A stretch of 64,000 bases of DNA from Nodosilinea sp. LEGE 06152 (lineage in GTDB: Bacteria > Cyanobacteriota > Cyanobacteriia > Phormidesmidales > Phormidesmidaceae). The stretch lies in contig NZ_JADEWR010000001.1 of NCBI RefSeq assembly GCF_015207525.1, forward strand, positions 384,597 through 448,596. Reading direction: 5' to 3'. Shown one piece after another: positions 28,223 to 37,708 of this stretch (position 1 is the stretch's first letter; every line of letters starts with the position of its first letter). The notes under the pieces were generated by a model. It was given only the letters and a program-made list of their open reading frames with translations, had not been told where the DNA came from and searched no databases. The translations under genes and the position numbers were made by a program.

Positions 28223-31200
28223 ATGGCGCTGTTCTCCATTGCCGATAACTTTATTCGTCGCCCGGTACTGACTACCGTGTGCACGCTGCTGATTGTGCTG
28301 GCGGGGGCGGTGGCCATTCCGCTGCTGCCGATTGAGCAACTGCCCGAGATTGCCCCACTGCAGATTCTGGTGGCCTCTAACTATACCGGAGCCGACGCCG
28401 AAACCGTTGAGAACAACGTCACTACGGTGCTGGAGCGCGAGATCAACGGCGTGGAGGGGATGGAGTTTATCACCTCTAGCAGCACAAACACTGGCCAGAG
28501 CAGCATTAACGTGGTGTTTCAGCCCGGTCGTGGCAAAGACATTGCCCAGGTGGATGTGCAAAATCGGGTGGCCCGAGCCGAGCCGCAGCTGCCGCCGGAG
28601 GTAACTCAGCTGGGGGTAACGGTCAACGCTCAGTCGCCCAGCATTTTGCTGGTGTATCGCTTCTTTACCGATGACGATCGCTACGATGCGCTGTTCCTGA
28701 GCAACTACGCCGACCTGTTCATTCTCGACGAAATGAAGCAGCTCAACGGCGTGGGCAATGCCGAGGTGTTTGGGGCTGGCCGCTATGCGATGCGCCTGTG
28801 GCTCGATCCGGCGGCGCTGGCCAGCCAGGCGCTGACCCCTAACGATGTGGTGGCGGCCCTGCAGGAGCAAAACGTACAGGTGGGGGGTGGCTCGATTGGG
28901 GCTCCGCCAGTGGACAGTGGCCAAGCCTACCAGTACACGGTGCGGCTACCCGGTCGCCTACAGGAAGTCGAAGAATTTGAGAACCTGGTAGTTAAAGTAG
29001 GCGAAAACGGTGACCTGGTGCGTCTGCAAGACGTGGGTCGAGCCGAACTGGGGGCTCAGGACTACAGCTTTGATGCCAAAACCGAGGGCAAGCTGGCGGC
29101 GGGCCTGTTGGTATACCAGCTGCCGGGCAGCAACGCTTTAGAAGTCGCCCGCTCGGTGCGATCGCGAATGGCAGAGTTAGAAGCGTCCTTTCCGCCGGGC
29201 TATCGGGCTGAGCTGGTGTTTGACACCACCGATTTTGTGCGGGTGTCGCTAAAGGAGGTGCTGATCACCCTGATCACGGCGATCGTCCTGGTGCTGCTGA
29301 TTTTGTTCATCTTTCTGCAGGACTGGCGAGCGACCATCGTGCCTGCGGTCGCGATTCCGGTATCGCTGATTGGCACCATGGCGTTTCTGCTGGTGTTTGG
29401 GTTTTCCATCAACACGCTGACGCTGTTTGGCTGCATTCTGGCCTCGGGCGTGGTGGTGGATGATGCCATTGTGATTGTGGAGGCCATTGCCGCCAAGATT
29501 GACCAGGGCATGCGCCCTCGTCTGGCCGCCCTCGACGCGATGCAGGAACTCTCGGGGGCGGTCATCGCAACGTCGCTGGTGCTGATGGCGGTGTTTATTC
29601 CGGTAGCGTTTTTTCCGGGCAGCACCGGCAAAATTTATCAGCAGTTTGCCCTGACCATTGCCTTTGCGATCGTGGTATCGACCTTTAACGCCCTGAGCTT
29701 TTCGCCCGCCATGTCGGCCCTGCTGCTGCGCCCGACAACAGCGGTGCGCGGCGGACCCCTGGCCGGGTTCTTTACCTGGTTTAACCGCCAGCTGGTGCGC
29801 ATCATTGAGCGCTACCGGCAGCTGGTGCGAATGCTGATTCGGCTGCGCTACGGCGTAGTGGCCCTGTTTGTGGTGGGGATACTGCTGATGGTCGGCATGC
29901 TGCGAATTGTGCCCACCGGCTTTGTGCCCGAAGAAGACCAGGGCTATTTTCTAGGAATTGTGCAAGCTCCCGACGGCGTGTCGCTGGAGTATACCAAAGG
30001 CGTGATGGCCCAGGCCGACGCAATTATCTCGGAGTTTCCGGAGGTGACCAGCACCTTTATGCTGTCGGGCTTTGGCTTTGACGGCCCTTCGCCTAACAAG
30101 GGCGTGTTTTTCGCCACCCTGGCCCCCTGGGAAGATCGCCGCGCCCCTGAGTCAACGGTGGCAGGGCTGCTGCCCCAGGTTAATGGTGCTCTCTCGGGCA
30201 TTCAAGAGGCGCTAGTGATTGCCTTCAACGCGCCGCCCGTGCCGGGCTTTAGCCCCACGGGAGCGCTGGAAATGCAGCTGCAGGACCGCAGCGGTAACCA
30301 AATGAGCATCGATCAGTTTTTGGGCAACGCCTACGAAATTATTGGCCTGGCTAACCAGTCGCCCGCTTCGATGGGGGTGTTTACTCAGTTCACTGCCAGC
30401 TCGCCCCAGGTGCAGGTTGACGTCAACCGCGATCGCCTCAAGGCCCTCGATATTGACATCAATGAGGCCCTCAGCACCGTGGGCACGTACCTGGGCTCGC
30501 GCTACGTCAACGACTTCACTAGCGGCGGACGCAACTACCGCGTCTATGTGCAGGCCGAGGAGGGGTTCCGCAACGAGCCGTCAGACATCAACAGCATTTA
30601 TGTGCGATCGCGCCAGGGCACGATGGTGCCCCTGGGCGAGGTGGTGAGCCTGAGCGAGGTGGTGGGGCCATCCACCATTAACCACTTCAACCTGCTGCGA
30701 TCGATCAAGCTGGAGGGCATGCCCGCACCGGGGGCTAGCTCGGGTCAGCTAATTGCGGCCATGAGCGATGCCCACGCCCAGGCGTCGCTGCCGGTGGTGG
30801 GGCAGGCCTGGCAGGGCACCGCCCGAGAAGAAATTGCCTCCGGCGGCCTGGCTACTATTATCTTTGGGCTGGGGGTGCTGGTGGTGTTTTTGGTGCTGGC
30901 GGCCCAGTACGAAAACTACGTCGACCCAATTATCATTTTGCTGACGGTACCGTTGGCGGTGCTGGGTGCTCTGGTGTTTCTGTTTCTGCGGGGGCTTGAC
31001 CTCAACATCTACGCCCAGGTGGGTCTGGTAATGCTGATCGGCCTGGCCAGCAAAAACGCCATTCTAATTGTGGAATTTGCCAACCAGGCCCGCGACCAAG
31101 GGCTGGGCCTGGTACCCGCCGCGATCGCCGCCGCCGAGCAGCGATTTCGACCGATTATTATGACCGCCATTTCATCGCTGGTGGGGTTCTCGCCGCTGCT

Positions 31201-31459
31201 GGTGGCGACCGGGGCCGGTAGCGCTAGCCGCTGGGCCGTAGGCTATACGGTGTTTGGCGGGCTGCTGGTGGCCACGGTGCTGAGCTTGCTGGTGGTGCCC
31301 GTGCTCTACGTCATTCTCAAAGGCCTGGCCGAGCGGATGTTTGGTGGCCCTGGGGCACCGCCGTCTATCTCAAACAGTTCGCGCAATGGCGATCGCTCCC
31401 AGGTTGAAGCAGACGAGGCTCTGGCCCCGTTACGGTCGCAGGGAGAAAACCCCGCCTAG
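28223..31459 (+). CDS. RND multidrug efflux pump (AcrB/HAE1 family)
   Basis: A 1,078-residue inner-membrane pump with the standard two-fold RND layout: MALFSIADNFIRRPVLTTV and the first membrane helix, a large periplasmic porter loop, six helices, a second periplasmic loop and six more helices. The proton-relay residues are in place: paired Asp in GVVVDDAIVIVEAI (TM4) and Lys in IGLASKNAILIVEF (TM10). It exports hydrophobic compounds by proton antiport together with the adaptor encoded 125 bp upstream. I choose the ATG at 28223; a TTG 15 codons upstream opens the frame but adds residues not found in the family. Confidence 0.94.
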   Translation: MALFSIADNFIRRPVLTTVCTLLIVLAGAVAIPLLPIEQLPEIAPLQILVASNYTGADAETVENNVTTVLEREINGVEGMEFITSSSTNTGQSSINVVFQPGRGKDIAQVDVQNRVARAEPQLPPEVTQLGVTVNAQSPSILLVYRFFTDDDRYDALFLSNYADLFILDEMKQLNGVGNAEVFGAGRYAMRLWLDPAALASQALTPNDVVAALQEQNVQVGGGSIGAPPVDSGQAYQYTVRLPGRLQEVEEFENLVVKVGENGDLVRLQDVGRAELGAQDYSFDAKTEGKLAAGLLVYQLPGSNALEVARSVRSRMAELEASFPPGYRAELVFDTTDFVRVSLKEVLITLITAIVLVLLILFIFLQDWRATIVPAVAIPVSLIGTMAFLLVFGFSINTLTLFGCILASGVVVDDAIVIVEAIAAKIDQGMRPRLAALDAMQELSGAVIATSLVLMAVFIPVAFFPGSTGKIYQQFALTIAFAIVVSTFNALSFSPAMSALLLRPTTAVRGGPLAGFFTWFNRQLVRIIERYRQLVRMLIRLRYGVVALFVVGILLMVGMLRIVPTGFVPEEDQGYFLGIVQAPDGVSLEYTKGVMAQADAIISEFPEVTSTFMLSGFGFDGPSPNKGVFFATLAPWEDRRAPESTVAGLLPQVNGALSGIQEALVIAFNAPPVPGFSPTGALEMQLQDRSGNQMSIDQFLGNAYEIIGLANQSPASMGVFTQFTASSPQVQVDVNRDRLKALDIDINEALSTVGTYLGSRYVNDFTSGGRNYRVYVQAEEGFRNEPSDINSIYVRSRQGTMVPLGEVVSLSEVVGPSTINHFNLLRSIKLEGMPAPGASSGQLIAAMSDAHAQASLPVVGQAWQGTAREEIASGGLATIIFGLGVLVVFLVLAAQYENYVDPIIILLTVPLAVLGALVFLFLRGLDLNIYAQVGLVMLIGLASKNAILIVEFANQARDQGLGLVPAAIAAAEQRFRPIIMTAISSLVGFSPLLVATGAGSASRWAVGYTVFGGLLVATVLSLLVVPVLYVILKGLAERMFGGPGAPPSISNSSRNGDRSQVEADEALAPLRSQGENPA

Positions 31460-31596
31460 GCAGCGCTAGCTGACACTTGAGCTGGGCCAAGACTAGAATT
31501 TATAGCGTTGGCTAAATGGCTCTACGCAGACCGATTGGCCCGATACCGCTGGCCCAAGTCACCGTTTTGGCCCACATTACCTAATAAGGAGTCGAT

Positions 31597-32190
31597 ATGG
31601 ATGGGGAAGGGTCGCAGACCGAACTGGCCGCCCGCTTAGAAGCGCTGGAATCTAGGTTGGAAGGATTTATTCAGCAGGGGTTGACCGAGCGCATTGCCCG
31701 CCTTGAGGATGCGCTTACCCTGGTGACCGATGTCGAGCGCTACCAGCCGCTCCAGCGGCTGCTTAAAACGGGCAAGCTGCTGGAGGCCGACGAAGAAACT
31801 GTGCGGGTCATCTTGCAGGAGGCGGGCACGCCCGATCGCGAAGATCTCACCCCCGACGCCATTCGCCTGTTTCCCTGTAGCGTTCTGCGGGTGGTCGATC
31901 GCTTGTGGACGACCTACACGGGCGGGCGCTTCGGCTTTAGCGTGCAGCTGCAGATTTATCAATCGGTGGGCGGCACCCTGGAGAGCGCGATCGCCCAAGA
32001 TAGCGCTACCCTCAACCGCCTGGGCGAGCGGGTAGGCTGGCGACAAAACGACCAGTGGAAAACCATCGATCAGGCTCGCCACGACCTAGATGACCCCATC
32101 GGCTGCTATCCCGTAGTCTGGTGGGATTCGCCCTACGGGGCCAAAATGGTCAACTACTTTCTCACCCGGCTATTTACCTGCGAACTATAG
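31597..32190 (+). CDS. GUN4-domain protein
   Basis: A 197-residue protein. Residues 8-45 form a predicted coiled coil (LAARLEALESRLEGFIQQ). The rest is a GUN4-like domain: YQPLQRLLKTGKLLEADEETVRVILQ, LFPCSVLRVVDRLWTTYTGGRFGFSVQLQIYQ, and a C-terminal helix. True GUN4 binds protoporphyrin and activates magnesium chelatase; cyanobacteria have several extra GUN4-domain proteins whose ligands are unknown, and this is probably one of them. TAAGGAG about 10 bases upstream supports the start. Confidence 0.85.
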   Translation: MDGEGSQTELAARLEALESRLEGFIQQGLTERIARLEDALTLVTDVERYQPLQRLLKTGKLLEADEETVRVILQEAGTPDREDLTPDAIRLFPCSVLRVVDRLWTTYTGGRFGFSVQLQIYQSVGGTLESAIAQDSATLNRLGERVGWRQNDQWKTIDQARHDLDDPIGCYPVVWWDSPYGAKMVNYFLTRLFTCEL

Positions 32191-32261
32191 GGCCTGGCGG
32201 CGGCTAGCGGTATGCGGGCTGGCAGCGCGTTATTGCCCCACAACTATAAAAATACGAATAC

Positions 32262-32297
32262 AGAAAGTCCACCTTGAGGAGTCAGGGTGGGCCTTCT
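32262..32297. terminator. Bidirectional terminator hairpin
   Basis: A 16-bp stem with a few G-U pairs, arms AGAAAGTCCACCTTGA and TCAGGGTGGGCCTTCT around GGAG. It sits between the stop of the GUN4 gene (32190) and the stop of the convergent small exported-protein gene (32350), so it can end both transcripts. Confidence 0.65.
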
Positions 32298-32349
32298 GTT
32301 AGTTCTTAGATAATACACGTCGAAACGGCCAACCGTCGGACGCGTAACC

Positions 32350-32724
32350 CTATTCTGCCCCGGTCTCCGGAGCAGCCTCAGGAGCCTCTAAGCCGGGCTG
32401 CTGTTGACGCACGGCATTCTGCTGTAGAATCCGAAAATTTTCTGCTGCGGTGTTAATGCGGCCCCGGTGCTGGCGGCTAAAGTCGCTGGAGCTGCGATCG
32501 TTCATCAGCACGGCTCGGTGAATCAGATCGAAGGGGCTGGCATTCTCCCCAAATAAACCGGTGTTGGCATCTGTGTTGCCAAACCCCTCGTTAGGATCAA
32601 CCCGAGGGGCACGGGTAGGATCGGTGCTGGTTGACTGGGCCAGGGCAGCGGGAGCTAAAGACAGTAGACCCAGGGCTGCGATCGCGGCAGCTACCGAACG
32701 GGAGACAAAAGTTGGGTAAGCCAT
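32350..32724 (-). CDS. Small exported hypothetical protein
   Basis: A 124-residue protein with a clear signal peptide: MAYPTFVSRSVAAAIAALGLL, cleavage after ALA near residue 30 before QSTSTDPT. The mature part is polar and has no family I recognise; it contains an NxFDLIHRAVLMNDRSS segment and a Gln/Glu/Ala/Pro-rich end. It should be periplasmic. GGAG six bases before the ATG at 32722-32724 supports this start over one six codons upstream. It does not seem linked to neighbouring genes. Confidence 0.75.
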   Translation of the reverse strand: MAYPTFVSRSVAAAIAALGLLSLAPAALAQSTSTDPTRAPRVDPNEGFGNTDANTGLFGENASPFDLIHRAVLMNDRSSSDFSRQHRGRINTAAENFRILQQNAVRQQQPGLEAPEAAPETGAE

Positions 32725-32894
32725 AGGAGCACTCCTTGACACCGTAACGACTCAAACTTTATGAACAGGCTTTGGGCACAGGTAAATTGTGCTTCTAAGC
32801 CTGTATTGTAGCGGCTAACTCGCTTGCCGCCGACCCTTTTAGCCCAGCTCCACAACTGGCCAGGGCATTCATTTTGCTCACGTCAAACCTAGGC

Positions 32895-33812
32895 TCAGGC
32901 AATGCGGCGGCGCAGCAGCGGCTGAATCAGCCCCAGCGATAGCCCGCAAAAGGCCACTAAAACCGCTAGACAAGCGCCCAATGACACGGCCGCAAAGGGC
33001 GTTTGCAGCACCGTGCTGCCCAGACTCCAGCTGGGGTGCAGGTACACGTAGCGAATCGGTTCGATCGCATAGGTCAGAGGGTTGAGGCTGGCCACCACCT
33101 GCAGCCAGCCGGGCATAAACTCCAGTGGTACCAGCGCCGTGCTCGAAAATAGCAGCGGTAGGTTGGTGACAAAAATTACCCCAATTAGCTCAATGTGGCC
33201 GGGGAGAGCAAAGGTCAGCCCCAGACTGAGCGCCGTTACGCCCAGCACCAGCACCATCACGATAAACAACACCAGCAGCAGCCCTGGCAGACTGGGCAGC
33301 CCCGCCCCCAGCACCGCGCTCAACCCCAAAATTGCTGCCGTTTGCACCAGGCTGAGGGCTGCAATAAACAGCGCCGACGCCATCACAATGGAGTAACGGG
33401 AGGCCAGAGGCGCGACTAAAAACCGGTTCAAAAAGCCAAACTCGCGGTCAAACATGACCGGCAGCCCGGCGTTGAGAGCACCGCCAAAGGCCGTAAACAC
33501 AATAATGCCTGCCCCCAAGAACTGCCCGTAGTTGCGGCTTTCGCCAAACAGCCCGGCGGGCACATTTTGAAACAACGCCCCAAACAGCACCAGCCAGATC
33601 AGTGGCTGAACTACCCCCGCCACCAGGGTGGTGGGGCGACGCTGTAGCTGAATAAACAGCCGCCGAGTCATGGCCAGGGTCTCCTGCAAAAAGGCTCCAG
33701 AAACAACCCCCTGGGCTTTAACGACATCGGCCTTCCAGGCGTTGAGTTCTGAATTTTCGAGGCTAGGGGCAGCCTCGCGGGTGGGGGATGGGGTGGAAAT
33801 GGTGGTGCTCAT
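32895..33812 (-). CDS. ABC-2 type transporter permease (DrrB-like)
   Basis: A 305-residue membrane protein with a cytoplasmic N-terminus (about 1-60) and six membrane helices, typical of the ABC-2 family: TLVAGVVQPLIWLVLFGALF begins the domain, and ALVPLEFMPGWLQVVASLNPLTYAIEPIRYVYLHP is the conserved loop before the last helix. It forms the channel of an exporter with the ATPase encoded 9 bp upstream. Substrate unknown; DrrAB relatives export drugs, lipids or polysaccharides. Confidence 0.9.
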   Translation of the reverse strand: MSTTISTPSPTREAAPSLENSELNAWKADVVKAQGVVSGAFLQETLAMTRRLFIQLQRRPTTLVAGVVQPLIWLVLFGALFQNVPAGLFGESRNYGQFLGAGIIVFTAFGGALNAGLPVMFDREFGFLNRFLVAPLASRYSIVMASALFIAALSLVQTAAILGLSAVLGAGLPSLPGLLLVLFIVMVLVLGVTALSLGLTFALPGHIELIGVIFVTNLPLLFSSTALVPLEFMPGWLQVVASLNPLTYAIEPIRYVYLHPSWSLGSTVLQTPFAAVSLGACLAVLVAFCGLSLGLIQPLLRRRIA

Positions 33813-33821
33813 GGTCTTATC

Positions 33822-34847
33822 CTAGCGTCCCTTCATAGCCTGTTTCTTTTCTTTCTTGAGGTCGCGCTGGCCCACGGCGGCCAGTTCGGCATCCATTAGC
33901 GTGCGGCCTGTCGCCGCCAGGTACACGTCGTCGAGGCTGGGGCGCGACTGGGCAATGCCAAATATGGGCAGACCAGCCGCTTTAAGCGCCTGCTGCACGG
34001 TCAGCAGCACGTCAGGCTGGCGATCGACCACCAGGTTTAAGGAGTTGCCCTGGGCGGCATTGACAATCACTTCGCGCACAAAGGGCAAATCGGCCAGCAT
34101 CGTGCGCGCGCTTTCGGCCTCGTCGTCGGAGGTAAATTCGCGAATGCGCAGAGTGATGCGATCGCCGCCAATTTTGTCCTTCAAATCGCTGGGGGTACCA
34201 GAGGCAATCACCTTGCCCTGGTCGATAATCGCCACGCGATCGGCAAGGGCATCGACTTCTTCTAAATAGTGACTGGTAATCAAAATGGTGGTGCCTGCCG
34301 CCCGCAGCTGGCGCAGAAAGCTCCACACCGACGATCGCGTTTCAATATCAAGCCCCACGGTGGGTTCGTCGAGCACCAGCAGGTCGGGCTGGTGCAGCAG
34401 ACCCAGAGCCAAGTCGAGCCGCTTTCTGAGGCCGCCGGAGTAGGTGCCAGTCTTCTGGTCGGCCCAGTCGCCCAGCTCCAGCAGGTCAATCATCTGGTCG
34501 ATGCGACGGCCAGAAACCCCCTTGGGCATGTGGTAAATATCCGCCTGGAGCTGCAACAGCTCACGCCCGGTCAGCACCTTGTCGAGGGCGACCTCTTGGG
34601 CAATGTAGCCCAGATACTGGCGCACCAGCCGGGGCTGGTCTACTACCGAAACCCCCATCACCTCAAGCGTGCCGCTGTCGGGAGTGGTCAACGTGCAGAG
34701 GCAGCGAATGGTGGTGGTTTTGCCCGCCCCGTTTGGCCCCAGCAGACCAAAAATTTCGCCTGGCTCAATGGTGAGCGATACATTGCGCACCGCCGCCACC
34801 GCCCCGTAAGACTTCTTCAGGTTTTGAATCGATACCGCCGCGACCAT
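33822..34847 (-). CDS. ABC transporter ATP-binding protein (DrrA/CcmA-like)
   Basis: A 341-residue ATPase: Walker A GPNGAGKTTT, signature YSGGLRKRLDLALGLLH, Walker B LLVLDEPTVGLD, H-loop ITSHYLEE, followed by the about 100-residue C-terminal domain typical of daunorubicin-resistance-type exporters (RITLRIREFTSDDEAESAR). The start is the ATG at 34845-34847, where the domain begins (MVAAVSIQNLKKSYG). Its stop lies 9 bp before the permease gene. Confidence 0.92.
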   Translation of the reverse strand: MVAAVSIQNLKKSYGAVAAVRNVSLTIEPGEIFGLLGPNGAGKTTTIRCLCTLTTPDSGTLEVMGVSVVDQPRLVRQYLGYIAQEVALDKVLTGRELLQLQADIYHMPKGVSGRRIDQMIDLLELGDWADQKTGTYSGGLRKRLDLALGLLHQPDLLVLDEPTVGLDIETRSSVWSFLRQLRAAGTTILITSHYLEEVDALADRVAIIDQGKVIASGTPSDLKDKIGGDRITLRIREFTSDDEAESARTMLADLPFVREVIVNAAQGNSLNLVVDRQPDVLLTVQQALKAAGLPIFGIAQSRPSLDDVYLAATGRTLMDAELAAVGQRDLKKEKKQAMKGR

Positions 34848-34996
34848 CTGTAGAGCTAACCCCAAACGTATTGGTCCTACACTGGTTATTCTACAGAACT
34901 CCACTGAGCGGGGGGAGAACGCCAGATATTGGGTTTGGGTTGGGGATTCCGAACTGGACAGGATCTAGAAAGCCCCTCGCCACCTTGAACGCCCTG

Positions 34997-35021
34997 GCCG
35001 GCACTTGAATCGAGTGCTGGC
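34997..35021. terminator. Weak hairpin downstream of ctaB
   Basis: GCCGGCACT and AGTGCTGGC form a 9-bp stem with one G-U pair around a 7-base loop, about 65 bp after the ctaB stop. No T-run follows on either strand, so termination here is only possible. Confidence 0.35.
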
Positions 35022-35085
35022 TAGGACGGGTTGCAGTCAAACTCTAAACTCAAGATTATTTCATCCACCCACTCGTCACCCATGC

Positions 35086-36066
35086 CTAAAATGGCAGCAC
35101 GCTAGCCAAAGGCTCCAGGTGACTTGAAAGAGTCGCCACCGCTGCCCGAGTGATTGGCCAGCTATCCACCACCATGCCCGCCGACAGCAGCATCATGTAG
35201 AGAATGGAGTATTTGAACAGGTCTTTGGCCAGATCGCGATCGCTCGGTTCTTTGAGCAAGGCCCAGGCTTTTTGAATAAACATGCTGCCCAAACCCAGGG
35301 CGATCGCCGCATAGACCACCCCAGTCGCCTTGAGTGGGTAGGTCATCATCAGGGTCAGCGGCACCAGCACCAGGGTGTAGTACCAGATCTGCTGGGCCGT
35401 CGCTTTGTCGCCCACCACCACAGGCATCATCGGCACGTTGACCTTGGCGTAGTCGTCCTGAATTAGCATGGCCAGACCCCAGAAGTGGGGCGGTGTCCAA
35501 ATAAACACAATGGCAAAAAACAGCCAGGCCGCTAGGGGCAGATCGCCTGTAACAGCAGCCCAGCCCACCAGCGGGGGGATCGCTCCCGCTGCCCCGCCAA
35601 TGACAATATTTTGCGGCGAAGAGCGCTTCAGCCAGTGGGTGTAGACGCCGACGTAGATAGCGATGCCCACCATCGCCAGAACGGCACTCAGCAGGTTTGC
35701 AACCAGGGCCTGTAGGCTGAAAGCCAGTACCGCCAACACCCCGGCAAACACCAGCGCATCGCGAATTTGAATGCGCCCCGACGGCAGGGGGCGGTGGCGG
35801 GTGCGCTCCATGTCGTAGTCAATGTCGCGATCGTAGACGCAGTTGATGGTTTGGGCCGAAGCTGCCGCCAGGGTTCCGCTCAGCAGCGTCACCATCAGCA
35901 GCACCGGGTCTACCTGGCCTTGACCAGCCACCCACATCGCCGCCGCCGTTTCAATCAGCAGGAGGGGAATGATGCGGGGTTTAGTGAGCTGCACGTAGCT
36001 GCGCACGACGGCCCCAAACGAGTCGTGATGGCGGGTGGGGGCATTCCAGGTGGTGGTCTGATTCAT
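35086..36066 (-). CDS. ctaB: Protoheme IX farnesyltransferase (heme O synthase)
   Basis: A 326-residue UbiA-family prenyltransferase with nine or so membrane helices. The Mg-diphosphate motif is NCVYDRDIDYDMERTRHRPLPSGR, as in CtaB. It adds farnesyl to heme b, giving heme O for the terminal oxidase. Start: the ATG at 36064-36066 (MNQTTTWNAP); an in-frame start 11 codons upstream is less likely. It is downstream of ctaA, separated by 121 bp, the usual cyanobacterial order for oxidase cofactor genes; the oxidase genes themselves are not in the window. Confidence 0.94.
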   Translation of the reverse strand: MNQTTTWNAPTRHHDSFGAVVRSYVQLTKPRIIPLLLIETAAAMWVAGQGQVDPVLLMVTLLSGTLAAASAQTINCVYDRDIDYDMERTRHRPLPSGRIQIRDALVFAGVLAVLAFSLQALVANLLSAVLAMVGIAIYVGVYTHWLKRSSPQNIVIGGAAGAIPPLVGWAAVTGDLPLAAWLFFAIVFIWTPPHFWGLAMLIQDDYAKVNVPMMPVVVGDKATAQQIWYYTLVLVPLTLMMTYPLKATGVVYAAIALGLGSMFIQKAWALLKEPSDRDLAKDLFKYSILYMMLLSAGMVVDSWPITRAAVATLSSHLEPLASVLPF

Positions 36067-36187
36067 GCAAAAAATCCTAAATGGTTCTAAAAACCGCAAC
36101 TGTCAGCAAAAAATGGTGAAAACGACTGCATAACCTCCAAAACAGCTCTGTTGTTCGCTCTAGAGCAGCTGCTCCAGGCCCGTACAA

Positions 36188-37207
36188 CTACTCGGCAGCG
36201 CTGGCCAACTCCTGGGCAGACGCCACTTCGTTACTGCGATAGTCGGTTGGGGCAGGCCCGAGGCGATTTTGGGATAAGTCGCTGCGCGAATCGCGCCAGG
36301 CCAGCACGGTAAAGCACACCAGCGTACCCACCAGCGCCGCCCCCAGGGTATGGTGAGCCACCGTCAGCGGCTCGACCTGAAGCCTGAGTCGGAAGGTTGC
36401 AATGCCCATCACTAGCTGAAACACCAGCAGCATGCTAGCCAGGCCGCCCAGTCGCCGCAGCGGATAGGTGAGCGCCGGGGTGCGCCACACTGTCCAGGTG
36501 AGGGCCAGCACCGCAGCGGTCGCGGGCACTATGCCCAACAGGTGACTATTCATGACCTGGCACAGTTCTTTGAGCCCCAGGCACTGGTGAGCCGCCCAGC
36601 GCGACCCTACTAGCCCGCCTAGCAAACACTGAACGTAGACGATTGCCGTAGCCCCTAGCCCCAGCCAGGGCAGGCGACCGACAGTGCCGGTGGAGCGGTA
36701 GGGCAGCAGGCAACTGGCGATTACGAGCATGGCGCTAAAGAACAGCAGCGCCGTGCCCAGGTGGGCCGTCACAATATCGAAGCGCAGCAGCTGGGTTACG
36801 GTTAGCCCGCCCAGCGCTCCCTGAACGCCAATTAGGGCGAGGGCACCCACCGCCGCCCAGGGCAGCCAACCCGGCACCTGTCGCCGGTACCAGGTGCACA
36901 GCACTACCAGCCAGAGGGTGCTAAGGCCAATTAACGCGGCATCGAGCCGATGAAACCACTCTAAAAACACCTGTAGGTTCATCTGCTGCTGGGGTACTAG
37001 CTGGCCGTAGCATAGGGGCCAGTCGGGGCAGGCCAGGCCTGCGTTCATGACTCGGGTAGCGCTGCCTACCGCCATCAAGGCCAGCGTCGCGAAGGCAATC
37101 TTCCAGACCAGGCGGCGAATGCGATCGACGGGGGTAGACGTTGCGGCGGGCCACAGCGATTTACGAGCGATTGTTGGGGGCGAAAGGAAGGGGAAATTTG
37201 CGGCCAT
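36188..37207 (-). CDS. ctaA: Heme A synthase (COX15/CtaA family)
   Basis: A 339-residue membrane protein with eight helices. Features of CtaA: SATRVMNAGLACPDWPLCYG after the first helix with its cysteines, WFHRLDAALIG and DIVTAHLGTALLF carrying heme-ligand histidines, a second Cys pair near HQCLGLKELC, and LTVAHHTLGAALVG. It oxidises the C8 methyl group of heme O, using CtaB's product, to make heme A for cytochrome c oxidase. It starts at the ATG at 37205-37207 and faces a long regulatory spacer. Confidence 0.92.
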   Translation of the reverse strand: MAANFPFLSPPTIARKSLWPAATSTPVDRIRRLVWKIAFATLALMAVGSATRVMNAGLACPDWPLCYGQLVPQQQMNLQVFLEWFHRLDAALIGLSTLWLVVLCTWYRRQVPGWLPWAAVGALALIGVQGALGGLTVTQLLRFDIVTAHLGTALLFFSAMLVIASCLLPYRSTGTVGRLPWLGLGATAIVYVQCLLGGLVGSRWAAHQCLGLKELCQVMNSHLLGIVPATAAVLALTWTVWRTPALTYPLRRLGGLASMLLVFQLVMGIATFRLRLQVEPLTVAHHTLGAALVGTLVCFTVLAWRDSRSDLSQNRLGPAPTDYRSNEVASAQELASAAE

Positions 37208-37708
37208 GCCATCTCCAGCATTCAGCAGTGCAGTTTTAGGGGGGTGGAAGGAGCAGACGTGATGGTGTGAGGGTTAGGCTCGGCTGCCACAGCCGGTGTT
37301 AAGACTTTGGCAGGCACACAGGAGTAATTGCTCCACCCACTGATAACAAGCTAATCAGGAATATCAGCGCCGACAATTGTGGTAACTGATTACTACTGTA
37401 GGGAGTGAAAACCTTGAATTGGCAAAGCTTTAGGGTTTTCTTTGGGATTCAAACCCGGGGATATGGGCTATACGAAAATTCAAGTCGTGCCGTAGCTAGA
37501 CACACAACGTAACGTATCGTTACCTTTGGCGATCGCTCCCAGTAGCGGCTGTGACCACAACCGCGCGCAGGGTTGCTGCGATCGCCCCTAACCGGTTTAC
37601 AGCTCTGGTTCACAACTCTGGTTCACAGAGACCCCAATGCCGTAGGCTGGCTAGCAGGTGCCAGATTTTAAGCCCAGAAAGCTAGCTGACTACCGTCCAC
37701 CGATCGCG
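37208..37708. other. About 500-bp divergent spacer upstream of ctaA
   Basis: No gene is seen. It holds the ctaA promoter and the start region of the next rightward gene. Visible structures are the 15-bp palindrome at 37509-37523 and two tandem copies of CTCTGGTTCACA around 37,603-37,630. An NtcA-type GTA-N8-TAC site was looked for and not found. Confidence 0.45.
37509..37523. promoter_or_regulatory. Perfect palindrome, possible operator
   Basis: GTAACG-TAT-CGTTAC, a 6-3-6 perfect inverted repeat in the spacer between ctaA and the 37.7-kb gene, about 300 bp upstream of ctaA and 185 bp upstream of the other start. The form is that of a binding site for a dimeric regulator. No regulator can be named. 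Confidence 0.35.

Noticed and set aside
37370-37395. NtcA-type binding site in the ctaA spacer
   Set aside because: The GTA and TAC half-sites seen there are spaced 6 or 9, not 8.
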